Of a stretch of DNA of 40,362 nucleotides, positions 17,715-26,715 are shown one piece after another. The stretch lies in contig JAZRYW010000006.1 of assembly GCA_045600965.1 (NCBI GenBank), positions 1 through 40,362 of the forward strand, in the 5' to 3' direction. The translations under genes and the position numbers were made by a program. This DNA comes from RGIG6374 sp045600965. Its GTDB lineage: Bacteria; Bacteroidota; Bacteroidia; Bacteroidales; UBA932. Under the pieces are notes generated by a model that was given only the letters and a program-made list of their open reading frames with translations, searched no databases and was not told the origin of the DNA. The first letter of the stretch is position 1, and each line of letters begins with the position of its first letter.

Positions 17715-17734
17715 ATAAAAAAGCATTTTTTTGC

Positions 17735-17742
17735 TAAATTTG
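17735..17742 (+). promoter_or_regulatory. -7 box of the aspS promoter
   Basis: TAAATTTG matches TAnnTTTG and lies 30 bases before the aspS ATG. No good -33 TTTG is present at the normal distance. The divergent ksgA box is 20 bases away, so polymerase may not occupy both promoters at once. Confidence 0.6.
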
Positions 17743-17772
17743 CGGTTCAAACGTTTTTTTGAAAAATCAACA

Positions 17773-19536
17773 ATGTACAGGACGAACACTTGCGGAGAAC
17801 TCCGCATAAGCAATGCCGGGCAGACAGTCACCCTCGCGGGGTGGGTTCAGAAGAACCGCAAGCTCGGCGGAATGACTTTCATTGACCTTCGTGACCGTTA
17901 CGGCATCACCCAGCTTGTTGTAGAGGCCACGGCGGACGAGACCTTGACCGAAACCGCATCGTCCCTCGGAAGGGAATATGTCATCCAGGCCACGGGAAAG
18001 GTTGTCGAGAGGCAGAGCAAGAACCCCAAGATGCCTACCGGAGACATTGAGATAGTCGTTTCCGCCATCAATATCCTGAACAGGTCGGTCACCCCTCCCT
18101 TCACCATCGAGGAGAACTCCGACGGCGGTGAGGACATCCGTGCCAAGTACCGCTACCTCGACCTCCGCCGCGCTCCACTTCAGAGGGCGCTCGCGCTGAG
18201 GCACCGCCTCGCTCAGGAAATCCGCACCTACCTCGACAAGCAGGGCTTTATGGAGATAGAGACCCCCTACCTCATCAAGTCCACACCCGAGGGCGCCCGT
18301 GACTTCGTCGTTCCCTCAAGGATGAACCCCGGTACGTTCTATGCGCTCCCCCAGAGTCCGCAGACCTTCAAGCAGCTGCTTATGGTTGCAGGCTACGACC
18401 GCTATTTCCAGATTGTGAGGTGCTTCCGCGACGAGGACCTCAGGGCGGACCGTCAGCCCGAATTCACCCAGATCGACTGCGAAATGTCGTTCGTGGAGCA
18501 GGAGGACGTCCTCAATATGTTCGAAGGGATGATGCGCGCGATGTTCCACAACGCCATCGGTGTCGACATACCCAACCCCATACCCCGTATGTCGTGGTAC
18601 GACGCTATGGACCGCTTCGGTTCTGACAAGCCGGACATCCGTTTCGGTATGGAGATAACGGAGATAACCCCGCTTGCCAAGGGACATTCCTTCCCCGTGT
18701 TCGACGATGTCGAATATGTGGGAGCGATATGCGTTCCCGGCGCGGCATCATATACCCGCAAGCAGACCGACGAACTCACCGAATGGGTGAAGCGTCCCCA
18801 GGTGGGCGCCAAGGGGCTGGTGACCGTAAGATGCAACGCTGACGGCACGTTCAAGTCGTCGGTGGACAAGTTCTTCTGCGGTGAAGACCTCGCCGGCATC
18901 GCCGCTCTCTGCAAGGCGTCGGCCGGTGACCTGATCCTTGTGCTCTGCGGAGAGAAACGCAAAACACAGACTATGCTCGGCGTGCTCCGCATAGAGATGG
19001 GCAACCGTCTGGGCCTGCGCAGGAGCGATGAGTTCGCCCCCCTGTGGATAGTGGACTTCCCCCTGCTCGAATGGAACGGGGAGGACGGCCGTTTCTACGC
19101 TATGCACCATCCCTTCACCGCGCCCAAACCCGAACACGAGCAGTGGTTCCTTTCAGACAGGAAGGAGGACCTGGAGCGCGTGTGCGCCAATGCCTACGAT
19201 TTCGTGCTCAACGGCACCGAACTCGGCGGAGGCTCCATCCGTATCCACGACGCCGCAATGCAGAGCCGTATGTTCGACGTGCTTGGTATCAGCAAGGAGG
19301 ACGCCGAATACAAGTTCGGTTTCATAATCAACGCCTTCAAGTTCGGAGCACCCCCTCACGGAGGCCTTGCATTCGGTTTTGACCGTGTGTGCGCCCTCTT
19401 CGGCGGTCAGGAGACCATCCGCGACTATATCGCCTTCCCCAAGAACAACCAGGGCCGTGACGTTATGATCGATTCTCCTTCGAAGATCGACTCCGCGCAG
19501 ATGGACGAACTCTTCCTGCGCAGTACGGTCGAATAA
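17773..19536 (+). CDS. aspS: Aspartyl-tRNA synthetase
   Basis: Charges tRNA-Asp with aspartate. The 587-residue product has the bacterial layout: N-terminal OB-fold anticodon-binding domain (GWVQKNRKLGGMTFIDLRD), class II core with motif 2 (FRDEDLRADRQPEFTQID), an inserted GAD domain of about 110 residues in the middle, and motif 3 (PPHGGLAFGFDRV) near the end. The conserved N-terminus begins at the ATG at 17773, although the frame stays open upstream. Codon use is strongly biased, as expected of a highly expressed gene. Confidence 0.97.
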   Translation: MYRTNTCGELRISNAGQTVTLAGWVQKNRKLGGMTFIDLRDRYGITQLVVEATADETLTETASSLGREYVIQATGKVVERQSKNPKMPTGDIEIVVSAINILNRSVTPPFTIEENSDGGEDIRAKYRYLDLRRAPLQRALALRHRLAQEIRTYLDKQGFMEIETPYLIKSTPEGARDFVVPSRMNPGTFYALPQSPQTFKQLLMVAGYDRYFQIVRCFRDEDLRADRQPEFTQIDCEMSFVEQEDVLNMFEGMMRAMFHNAIGVDIPNPIPRMSWYDAMDRFGSDKPDIRFGMEITEITPLAKGHSFPVFDDVEYVGAICVPGAASYTRKQTDELTEWVKRPQVGAKGLVTVRCNADGTFKSSVDKFFCGEDLAGIAALCKASAGDLILVLCGEKRKTQTMLGVLRIEMGNRLGLRRSDEFAPLWIVDFPLLEWNGEDGRFYAMHHPFTAPKPEHEQWFLSDRKEDLERVCANAYDFVLNGTELGGGSIRIHDAAMQSRMFDVLGISKEDAEYKFGFIINAFKFGAPPHGGLAFGFDRVCALFGGQETIRDYIAFPKNNQGRDVMIDSPSKIDSAQMDELFLRSTVE

Positions 19537-19537
19537 C

Positions 19538-19568
19538 TTGTTGCTGAAACGAAAATTTGTTATATTTG
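19538..19568 (+). promoter_or_regulatory. Promoter of the OmpA-like/TPR lipoprotein gene
   Basis: TTG at 19538-19540 is followed after 20 bases by TATATTTG at 19561-19568. The start point near 19573 gives a leader of about 70 bases that contains alternating GCGC/ACGT runs with weak pairing potential. Confidence 0.6.
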
Positions 19569-19645
19569 TACGTTTTAGAGCGCGCACGTACGCGTGATTG
19601 AGCAAAAAGTCAACAGAACTAAATATTTAACAACAATCCATTTTT

Positions 19646-21289
19646 ATGAAAAAGAACATTCTCAAACTGATGGTTCTCGCCATTTCCAGCGTTGCTTTCG
19701 TTTCCTGCAACAATATGGCAAAGATGGCCGAACTCGCTGACCAGGTTACCTACACGGTCGTTCCCGAAGTTCTCGAAGTTGTAGCCGGCCAGATTGTGGC
19801 TGACGTCACCGTCGATTTCCCCGCTGACTACTTCCATCCCAAGGCTGTCCTCGAAGTCACTCCCGTCCTCGTATACGAAGGTGGAGAGGTTGCCTGCAAG
19901 CCTTTCATCTATCAGGGTTCGAAAGTCACCGAAAACTACAAGCTCGTAGGTGAAGACGGCGCCCGTATCAACGAACAGGTTGCAATCGACTATATCCCCG
20001 GTATGGAAAAGAGCCATCTCGAACTCCGCGGTGTTGTCCAGTACAAGTCACAGGATTACGAATGGCCTCAGGCATACAAGATCGCTGACGGTGCAAACAC
20101 CACCTATATGCTCGTAAAGCAGGGCGGCAGCTACGCCCCTATGGCTGACAAGTATCAGGAAGTCATTCCTGAAACCGCAGAAGCCCAGATTCTCTATCTG
20201 ATCAACAGCTCTGACGTACGCAACAAGGAAATCAAGTCAGCAGACGTGAAGGCATACACCGAAGCCCTCAAGGCTCTTGAAAATGACGAACGCCGTGCAG
20301 TTGTCGGAACCGACATCGTTTCATACGCATCACCCGACGGTCCCGACAACCTCAACAGCAAGCTTTCAGACAAGCGCAGCAATGCTGCTGAAAAGGCTTT
20401 CAAGCAGGTTACAAAGAAGCTCAACACAGGCGATGTCACCACAAAGAGCATCGGTGAGGACTGGAACGGTTTCCAGGAACTCGTAGAGGCTTCCGACATC
20501 GAGGACAAGGATCTCATCATCCGCGTTCTTTCAATGTACAGCGACCCCAACGTCCGCGAACGTGAAATCAAGAATATGTCCGGAGTTTACAAGGACCTCG
20601 CAAACGACGTTCTTCCCCAGCTCCGCCGTTCACGCTTCATCACCAACGTCGAATTCACCAACTACACCGCTGAAGAACTCACCGCACTGGTTGAAAGCAA
20701 CATCGACGTTCTCGACGAAGAGGCTCTGCTCCGCGCTGCAACCCTCGTCAAGGACAATGACAAGAAGATCGCCATCTACAAGCAGGCCATCGACAAATAC
20801 AACAGCCAGCGTGCAATCTTCAACACCGCCTGCGTATATCTTGATGAAAACAAGAACGACAAGGCAGCCAAGACTCTCGAGTCAATGGCAGTTGAGAACT
20901 GCTGCGTGAAGAACGCAAAGGCTGTCATCGCCATCCGCGAAGGCCGTCTTGTTGACGCTGCCGAACTCCTCAAGGATTCCAACTGCGAAGACTCCAAGTC
21001 AAACCTCGCAGTGATCGACATCCTCAACGGCAAATATGACGACGCTGTTGCGAAGCTCGCAGGCACCGGTGACGAGAACGAGGCTCTCGCATACATCCTC
21101 ACCAACCAGCTCGACAAGGCCTCTGCAGCCATCAAGTGCGACTGCCCCCGCAGCGCATACCTCAAGGCTATCGTAGCAGCACGCCAGGGCAAGGTCAGCG
21201 AAGCCAAGGCTCAGATCGAGAACGCTTCAAAGAAGAGCGCCCTTGCAGACCGCGCCGAAAAGGACGTGGAATTCGCCAAGGTAAAATAA
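19646..21289 (+). CDS. Lipoprotein with OmpA-related region and TPR-like repeats
   Basis: The 547-residue product is an outer-membrane lipoprotein by its signal (lipobox FVSC, C21). Residues 40-150 look like beta-rich repeats. Residues 226-245 read SYASPDGPDNLNSKLSDKRS, the peptidoglycan-binding OmpA pattern found in a group of Bacteroidales proteins; the following EDWNGFQELVEASD and LPQLRRSRF segments fit the same group. The C-terminal half is helical with TPR-like periodicity (YKQAIDKYNSQRAIFNTACVY in part, then repeated ALxK/AxL blocks). A structural link between outer membrane and cell wall is plausible but not shown. Highly biased codon use and its own promoter and strong terminator suggest a single highly transcribed gene. 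Confidence 0.85.
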   Translation: MKKNILKLMVLAISSVAFVSCNNMAKMAELADQVTYTVVPEVLEVVAGQIVADVTVDFPADYFHPKAVLEVTPVLVYEGGEVACKPFIYQGSKVTENYKLVGEDGARINEQVAIDYIPGMEKSHLELRGVVQYKSQDYEWPQAYKIADGANTTYMLVKQGGSYAPMADKYQEVIPETAEAQILYLINSSDVRNKEIKSADVKAYTEALKALENDERRAVVGTDIVSYASPDGPDNLNSKLSDKRSNAAEKAFKQVTKKLNTGDVTTKSIGEDWNGFQELVEASDIEDKDLIIRVLSMYSDPNVREREIKNMSGVYKDLANDVLPQLRRSRFITNVEFTNYTAEELTALVESNIDVLDEEALLRAATLVKDNDKKIAIYKQAIDKYNSQRAIFNTACVYLDENKNDKAAKTLESMAVENCCVKNAKAVIAIREGRLVDAAELLKDSNCEDSKSNLAVIDILNGKYDDAVAKLAGTGDENEALAYILTNQLDKASAAIKCDCPRSAYLKAIVAARQGKVSEAKAQIENASKKSALADRAEKDVEFAKVK

Positions 21290-21308
21290 TTGAAGATACA
21301 ATACTGAA

Positions 21309-21340
21309 AAGGACGGCCGTGAAGGTCGTCCTTTTTTATT
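21309..21340 (+). terminator. Strong intrinsic terminator after the lipoprotein gene
   Basis: A 10-bp stem (21309-21318 with 21324-21333, one G-U pair) closes a 5-base loop and runs into a T-rich tail. The tail merges with the -7 box of the next gene, so termination and initiation signals share bases. Confidence 0.9.
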
Positions 21341-21347
21341 ATATTTG
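21340..21347 (+). promoter_or_regulatory. -7 box of the dpp7-lolD-trmN6 operon
   Basis: TATATTTG matches TAnnTTTG 22 bases before the dpp7 ATG. Its first T belongs to the terminator tail of the previous gene. No TTTG stands at the -33 position, which is occupied by the terminator stem. Confidence 0.55.
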
Positions 21348-21368
21348 CATGCACTAAATTTTACCCTG

Positions 21369-23495
21369 ATGAAAAGGATACTCCTTACCCTTGCAACGGC
21401 GCTGCTGGCTTTCAATGCCGGCGCCGACGAAGGAATGTGGCTTCTGCCCCTCCTTCAGAAAATGAATATCAATACGATGCAGGAAATGGGCTGCAAACTT
21501 TCTGCAGACGACATCTACAGTGTCAACCATTCCAGCCTCAAGGATGCCGTGGTGATGTTCGGCGGCGGATGTACCGGAGAGATCATCTCCGGCGAAGGTC
21601 TGCTGGTGACCAACCACCACTGCGGATACTCGTCCATACAGTCGCTCAGTTCGGTGGAGCACGACTATCTCACCGACGGATACTGGGCTATGTCACGTTC
21701 CGAGGAACTCCCGGTTCCCGGACTATCAGTGACGTTCCTCGAAAGCTTCACTGACGTGACGAAGGACATAGAGAAGGCTGTATCCAAGGCCGTGGACGAA
21801 GAAGATGCCGACATTCTGCGCAAGACGGAGATGGACCGCCTCTGCGAGAAGGCAAAGGGCGGAAAGGATTATCTCGGTGCCCGCGTCTACTCGATGTACA
21901 GCGGCAACAGCTATTATCTGGTGGTGACCAAAACGTACACGGACGTGCGTTTCGTAGGCGCTCCCCCCTCCGCCATAGGCCGTTTCGGCTCGGAGACCGA
22001 CAACTGGATGTGGCCCCGCCACACCTGCGACTTCTCGATGTTCCGCGTATATGCCGACAAGCACAACAATCCGGCCGCATATTCCGCCGACAACGTTCCC
22101 TACAGGGCCAGGAAATTCCTTCCCATATCGACAAAGGGCGTTGAAGAAGGTGATTTCTCCTTCATAATGGGCTATCCCGGCACCACACACAGGTTTATGA
22201 CCCGCAGCGAGGTGGAGGAGACCATACTGACCAATTCCATTTCCATAGAGGCCCGCACCCTCCGTCAGGAGATTATGCTGGAGGATATGCTTTCGGACCC
22301 CGCCATCAATATCCAGTATGCAAGCAAGTTCCAGGGTTCCTCCAACGGCTGCAAGAAATACAGGGGGATGAACGAGACCTTCGAGAAGCTCTCCGTGCCT
22401 GAGCGTCGGGGCGAACAGGAAGCCTCATTCTCGCAGTGGATATCCAAAAACCGCAAGCGCAGCGCGCAGTATGAAGGGACACTCGATCTTATCGATTCGG
22501 CAGTCGAAGGACGCAGGGAAGCCATAGAGGTTTTCGACTGGCTTGCCGAGACGGTGGCCCGCGCAGAGATTCCCACTGCCGCCAACGCCGTTCTGCGCAG
22601 CAGCCCGGAGAATGTGGAGAGCGCTCTGGACAGATTCTACAAGAACTACTCCGCCTCCACGGACCGCAAGATAATCAAGGCGATGATGAAACTCTACAGG
22701 GAGAAGGTCTCCCCCGAAGACCTCATCTCGGTCTACCGTGACATCGACGCCTATTTCGGCGGTGACATCGACGCCTATGTCGACAATATGTTCGACAATT
22801 CAATCTTCACGGACCGTGACAGGGCTGTGGAATTCGCGAAGGAATACCTCTCCGACAAGGATAACGCAGACCTCGCCGCCAGGATGGAAGGCGATCCCGC
22901 AACGGTTCTGCTCCATTCCATCAATGATGCCCTGCCTCCTCTTCGCGCCGCCGTCAACAGGGACAATGCGCAGCTTGAGCAGGGACGCAAGGCATATACC
23001 CGCGCACAGCTTGAGATGGGCGGAGACAGGCCGATCTATCCCGACGCCAACTCCACTATGCGTCTGACCTACGGTCAGGTGCTTTCATACTCTCCCAAGG
23101 ATGCAGTTCTCTACCGCCACTACACAACCCTTGACGGCGTGATTGAGAAGGACGATCCCGAAAGTTGGGAATTCGCTGTTCCGGGCAAGCTCAAGGATCT
23201 CTGGAAGGCGAAGGATTTCGGCCGCTGGAGCCTTCCCGACGGCAGGATGCCCGCCTGCTTCCTGACCAACTGCGACATCACCGGCGGCAATTCCGGTTCG
23301 CCTGTGCTCAACGCCGAAGGCCAGCTCATCGGCCTTGCCTTTGACGGCAACTGGGAGGCTATGTCGGGTGACATCATCTTCGAGCCCAATCTCCAGAGAT
23401 GTATCTGTGTCGATATCCGCTACGTGCTCTTCATCATAGAGAAGTTCGGCGGAGCCGGATATCTTCTCGATGAAATGAAACTTGTCACGAAATGA
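21369..23495 (+). CDS. dpp7: S46-family dipeptidyl-peptidase, DPP7-like
   Basis: Periplasmic serine exopeptidase removing dipeptides from the N-terminus of peptides, feeding amino acids to the cell. The 708-residue product has a signal peptide (cleavage after A19) and the mature start DEGMWLLPLL typical of S46. Catalytic residues visible are His84 in TNHHCGYSSIQ, an Asp in TCDFSMF (about 221) and Ser642 in GGNSGSP. The residue 18 after the catalytic serine, which sets S1 specificity in this family, is Gly (FDGNWEAMSGDI). DPP11 enzymes have Arg there and cut after Asp/Glu; Gly is the DPP7 state that prefers hydrophobic P1. The start at 21369 is chosen because the signal peptide begins there. 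Its last four bases overlap lolD. Confidence 0.93.
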   Translation: MKRILLTLATALLAFNAGADEGMWLLPLLQKMNINTMQEMGCKLSADDIYSVNHSSLKDAVVMFGGGCTGEIISGEGLLVTNHHCGYSSIQSLSSVEHDYLTDGYWAMSRSEELPVPGLSVTFLESFTDVTKDIEKAVSKAVDEEDADILRKTEMDRLCEKAKGGKDYLGARVYSMYSGNSYYLVVTKTYTDVRFVGAPPSAIGRFGSETDNWMWPRHTCDFSMFRVYADKHNNPAAYSADNVPYRARKFLPISTKGVEEGDFSFIMGYPGTTHRFMTRSEVEETILTNSISIEARTLRQEIMLEDMLSDPAINIQYASKFQGSSNGCKKYRGMNETFEKLSVPERRGEQEASFSQWISKNRKRSAQYEGTLDLIDSAVEGRREAIEVFDWLAETVARAEIPTAANAVLRSSPENVESALDRFYKNYSASTDRKIIKAMMKLYREKVSPEDLISVYRDIDAYFGGDIDAYVDNMFDNSIFTDRDRAVEFAKEYLSDKDNADLAARMEGDPATVLLHSINDALPPLRAAVNRDNAQLEQGRKAYTRAQLEMGGDRPIYPDANSTMRLTYGQVLSYSPKDAVLYRHYTTLDGVIEKDDPESWEFAVPGKLKDLWKAKDFGRWSLPDGRMPACFLTNCDITGGNSGSPVLNAEGQLIGLAFDGNWEAMSGDIIFEPNLQRCICVDIRYVLFIIEKFGGAGYLLDEMKLVTK

Positions 23496-24142
23496 TACGT
23501 GCCGGGGGCATCATCAAGAATTTCGGAGCGCTGCAGGTTCTGAAGGGCATCGATTTCGAAGCATCCGACGGCGAGGTGGTGAGCATCGTCGGCGCCAGCG
23601 GTGCGGGCAAATCCACTCTCCTTCAGATCCTCGGCACCCTGCTGGAGCCCGACGGCGGCAGCGTGACCATAGACGGCGTGGACGTTTCCTCCCTTTCGGG
23701 GAAAGAGCTCTCCTCGCTGAGAAACAGAAAGATAGGTTTCGTCTACCAGTTCCATCATCTGCTGCCGGAGTTCACAGCCATCGAGAACGTGATGATACCC
23801 TCCCTGATAGCCCATACTCCCCGTCGTGAAGCGGCAGTGAAAGCAGCCCGTCTGCTCGAACAGATGGGCCTCTCGGAACGTATGGGGCACAAGCCGAACG
23901 AACTTTCCGGAGGCGAGCAGCAGAGGGTGGCCATAGCCAGGGCGCTTGTCAATTCTCCTTCGGTCCTGTTCGCTGACGAGCCTTCAGGCAACCTTGACAG
24001 CAACACCAAGCAGGACATTCACCGCCTTTTCTTCGACCTGCGTGATTCCACGGGCGTCACTGTCGTCATCGTGACACACGACCACGATCTGGCAAGGATG
24101 TCCGACCGTCAGCTGGAAATCATCGATGGGCTTTTCATTTAA
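23492..24142 (+). CDS. lolD: Lipoprotein-releasing ABC transporter ATP-binding subunit
   Basis: ATPase of the LolCDE-type complex that extracts outer-membrane lipoproteins from the inner membrane. The 216-residue product has Walker A GASGAGKS (34-41), the LolD-typical QFHHLLPEF (86-94), signature LSGGEQQR (138-145) and Walker B VLFADEPSG (158-166). No membrane subunit lies nearby, as is common in Bacteroidota where lolC/E is encoded elsewhere. The gene overlaps dpp7 by four bases (ATGA) and trmN6 by 17 bases, so translation of all three is coupled. A macrolide-exporter MacB-like ATPase is the alternative, but the HHLLPEF segment favours LolD. Confidence 0.9.
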   Translation: MIRAGGIIKNFGALQVLKGIDFEASDGEVVSIVGASGAGKSTLLQILGTLLEPDGGSVTIDGVDVSSLSGKELSSLRNRKIGFVYQFHHLLPEFTAIENVMIPSLIAHTPRREAAVKAARLLEQMGLSERMGHKPNELSGGEQQRVAIARALVNSPSVLFADEPSGNLDSNTKQDIHRLFFDLRDSTGVTVVIVTHDHDLARMSDRQLEIIDGLFI

Positions 24143-24830
24143 GCGTTTCGATGTGTCCGACAGCCGCAGCGCGATGAAGGTCGGAACCGACAGCGTGCTG
24201 CTGGGCGCCTGGATGAGAGTGCCCGAAGGCCCCGCCCGTCTGCTCGACATAGGCAGCGGAAGCGGTGTACTGGCGCTTATGGCCGCACAGAGGGCGGAAT
24301 CCCCGGACGTTGGGATATGCGCAGTGGAGATTGACGGCGATGCCGCCGCGGATGCGCGTGAGAATTTCGCCTCCTCGCCCTGGAGCGGGCGTCTTGACCT
24401 GGTGGAGTGCGCCGTTCAGGATTTCGCGCCCGAAAGGCGCTTCGATCTGATCTTCTCCAATCCTCCCTATTACGACGACTCCCTTCCCAGCCCGGACGAA
24501 AAGCGTTCTACGGCCAGGCACACCGCCACCCTTGACACTTGTCAGCTGCTCGATTCGGTCAACCGCCTGCTGGCCCCGGACGGACTGTTTGCGGTGGTAA
24601 TACCTTACGAATCGGCCGCTCACTTCATATTCGAGGCACGTTGCCGCTCCCTGCACCTTGCAAGGCGCTGTGACGTGCGCACCACAGAGAAGCGTCCCCC
24701 GCGCCGCGCTCTGCTCGAATTCTCCCCCGCCAAGGCGCAGTGCGTGCAGTCCACCCTCACAATACAGCAGGGCCCGGCATTCACCGATGAATACAGGGCC
24801 CTGACAAAGGATTTCTATCTCAGATTCTAA
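24126..24830 (+). CDS. trmN6: tRNA1(Val) (adenine37-N6)-methyltransferase
   Basis: Methylates N6 of A37 in tRNA1-Val using S-adenosylmethionine. The 234-residue product shows the start FKRFDV...AMKVGTDSVLLGAW typical of the family, the cofactor motif DIGSGSG (41-47) and the N6-adenine motif NPPYY (112-116). It starts inside lolD with a 17-base overlap. At its 3' end the TAA stop shares four bases with the stop of the convergent lepA gene, leaving no room for a terminator. Confidence 0.93.
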   Translation: MGFSFKRFDVSDSRSAMKVGTDSVLLGAWMRVPEGPARLLDIGSGSGVLALMAAQRAESPDVGICAVEIDGDAAADARENFASSPWSGRLDLVECAVQDFAPERRFDLIFSNPPYYDDSLPSPDEKRSTARHTATLDTCQLLDSVNRLLAPDGLFAVVIPYESAAHFIFEARCRSLHLARRCDVRTTEKRPPRRALLEFSPAKAQCVQSTLTIQQGPAFTDEYRALTKDFYLRF

Positions 24831-26614
24831 TCTATCTTCAGAACGGCCATAAACGCCGACTGCGGCACTTCCACGTTGCCCACCTGGCGCATACGCTTCT
24901 TGCCCTTCTTCTGCTTCTCAAGAAGCTTGCGCTTGCGTGAGATGTCGCCTCCGTAGCATTTGGCAATCACGTCCTTGCGTACCTGCTTGACGGTCTCGCG
25001 GGCGATTATCTTGGCACCGATGGCGGCCTGTATGGCCACGTCGAACTGCTGGCGCGGTATGAGTTCCTTGAGTTTCCCGCACATCTGGCGGCCGCGGTCG
25101 TAGGCGTTGTCGCGGTGGATGAGGCTCGAAAGGGCGTCAACCTGTTCGCCGTTGAGAAGGATGTCGAGCTTGACAAGGTCCGCGCGCCTGTATCCCGTGA
25201 GGTGGTAGTCGAATGAGGCATAGCCGCGGGACACGCTCTTGAGCTTGTCGTAGAAGTCGAACACTATTTCGGCAAGAGGCATCTCATAGTTGAGTTCCAC
25301 GCGCTCCGCAGTCAGGAAGTGCTGGGAAAGCAGGGTGCCGCGCTTTTCGAGGCAGAGTTTCATTATCACACCGAAATATTCGCTCTTGGAGATTATCTGG
25401 GCGTGGATGTAAGGTTCCTCGATGTAGTCGATGAGGGTCAACGGAGGAAGTCCGGAAGGGTTGTGCACGTCAACGGTTTCCTTCTGGGTGGTGTAGACCT
25501 TGTACTGCACGTTCGGGACGGTGGTGATAACGTCCATATCGAACTCGCGGTAGAGCCTTTCCTGCATTATCTCCAGGTGCAGCAGGCCGAGGAATCCGCA
25601 TCTGTAGCCGAAGCCGAGAGCCAGCGAACTTTCGGGTTCGAAGACCAGGGATGCATCGTTGAGCTGCAGTTTCTCCAGGGATGCGCGCAGGTCCTCGTAC
25701 TGGTCGGCCTCGACGGGATAAACGCCGGCGAAGAGCATCGGCTTGACCTCCTCGAAACCGGCTATGGCCTCGGTGCAGGGGTTTTCGACGTGGGTTATGG
25801 TGTCGCCGACCTTCACTTCGGAAGCTGTCTTGATGCCGGACATTATGTATCCGACGCTGCCGCACTCTATTCCTTCGGTGGGGATGTATTTCATCTTCAG
25901 CACACCCACCTCATCGGCGTCGTACTGCTTTCCGGTGTTGAAGAACTTGACCTTGTCACCGCTGTGTATGGTCCCGTTGACAACCTTGAAATATGCTATG
26001 ATGCCGCGGAACGAGTTGAACACGGAGTCGAATATCAGGGCCTGGAGAGGCGCGTCGGGGTCGCCTTCCGGCGCCGGCACCCGCTCCACTATGCGGTCCA
26101 GGATGGCCGGCACGCCTTCACCGGTGCGGGCGCTGCACAGCAGTATGTCCTCCTCGTCACATCCGAGCAGGTCGATTATCTGATCCTTCACCACATCCAC
26201 CATCGCCGAGTCCATATCTATCTTGTTCAGGACGGGGATAATCTCGAGGTTGTGCTCTATGGCAAGGTAGAGGTTGGAGATGGTCTGGGCCTGTATGCCC
26301 TGAGTCGCATCCACCACCAGCAGGGCCCCTTCGCAGGACGCTATGGCGCGGGAGACTTCATAGGAGAAGTCCACGTGACCGGGAGTGTCGATCAGGTTGA
26401 GGAGATAGTCCCGGCCCTGATAGCGGTAGTTCATCTGTATCGCGTGGCTCTTGATGGTGATGCCCTTCTCCTTCTCGAGGTCCATCGAGTCGAGCACCTG
26501 ATTCTCCATATCGCGCGCTGCGAGAGTGTTCGTCAGCTCGAGCAGACGGTCGGCGAGGGTGCTCTTGCCGTGGTCGATGTGCGCGATTATGCAGAAGTTG
26601 CGGATGTGTTTCAT
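24827..26614 (-). CDS. lepA: Elongation factor 4 (back-translocating GTPase)
   Basis: Ribosome-associated GTPase involved in translation under stress and ribosome assembly. The 595-residue product is standard length with intact G motifs: AHIDHGKST (11-19), GITI (51-54), DTPGH with catalytic H80, and NKID (130-133). The LepA-specific C-terminus ends with KKGKKRMRQVGNVEVPQ. It is transcribed from a promoter divergent from the transketolase gene and runs tail to tail into trmN6. Confidence 0.97.
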   Translation of the reverse strand: MKHIRNFCIIAHIDHGKSTLADRLLELTNTLAARDMENQVLDSMDLEKEKGITIKSHAIQMNYRYQGRDYLLNLIDTPGHVDFSYEVSRAIASCEGALLVVDATQGIQAQTISNLYLAIEHNLEIIPVLNKIDMDSAMVDVVKDQIIDLLGCDEEDILLCSARTGEGVPAILDRIVERVPAPEGDPDAPLQALIFDSVFNSFRGIIAYFKVVNGTIHSGDKVKFFNTGKQYDADEVGVLKMKYIPTEGIECGSVGYIMSGIKTASEVKVGDTITHVENPCTEAIAGFEEVKPMLFAGVYPVEADQYEDLRASLEKLQLNDASLVFEPESSLALGFGYRCGFLGLLHLEIMQERLYREFDMDVITTVPNVQYKVYTTQKETVDVHNPSGLPPLTLIDYIEEPYIHAQIISKSEYFGVIMKLCLEKRGTLLSQHFLTAERVELNYEMPLAEIVFDFYDKLKSVSRGYASFDYHLTGYRRADLVKLDILLNGEQVDALSSLIHRDNAYDRGRQMCGKLKELIPRQQFDVAIQAAIGAKIIARETVKQVRKDVIAKCYGGDISRKRKLLEKQKKGKKRMRQVGNVEVPQSAFMAVLKID

Positions 26615-26634
26615 TTTTTGTCCCTTTATGGTTG

Positions 26635-26642
26635 CAAATATA
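26635..26642 (-). promoter_or_regulatory. -7 box of the lepA promoter
   Basis: TATATTTG on the minus strand matches TAnnTTTG; the leader to the lepA ATG would be about 16 bases. No -33 TTTG is visible. It is divergent from the transketolase box 22 bases away. Confidence 0.55.
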
Positions 26643-26664
26643 GGGTTTTCTTCTCATTTCTTTG

Positions 26665-26672
26665 TATCTTTG
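26665..26672 (+). promoter_or_regulatory. -7 box of the split transketolase operon
   Basis: TATCTTTG matches TAnnTTTG; the leader to the ATG at 26716 would be about 39 bases. The -33 element is poor, with only a TTTTC run upstream. Confidence 0.55.
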
Positions 26673-26715
26673 CTATCCGTTCGACTATAATCATATTATC
26701 CATACAAACTACACT

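Noticed and set aside
19569..19645. Structured leader or riboswitch before the OmpA-like lipoprotein gene
   Set aside because: Only short GCGC/ACGT complementarity is present, with no recognisable aptamer core.
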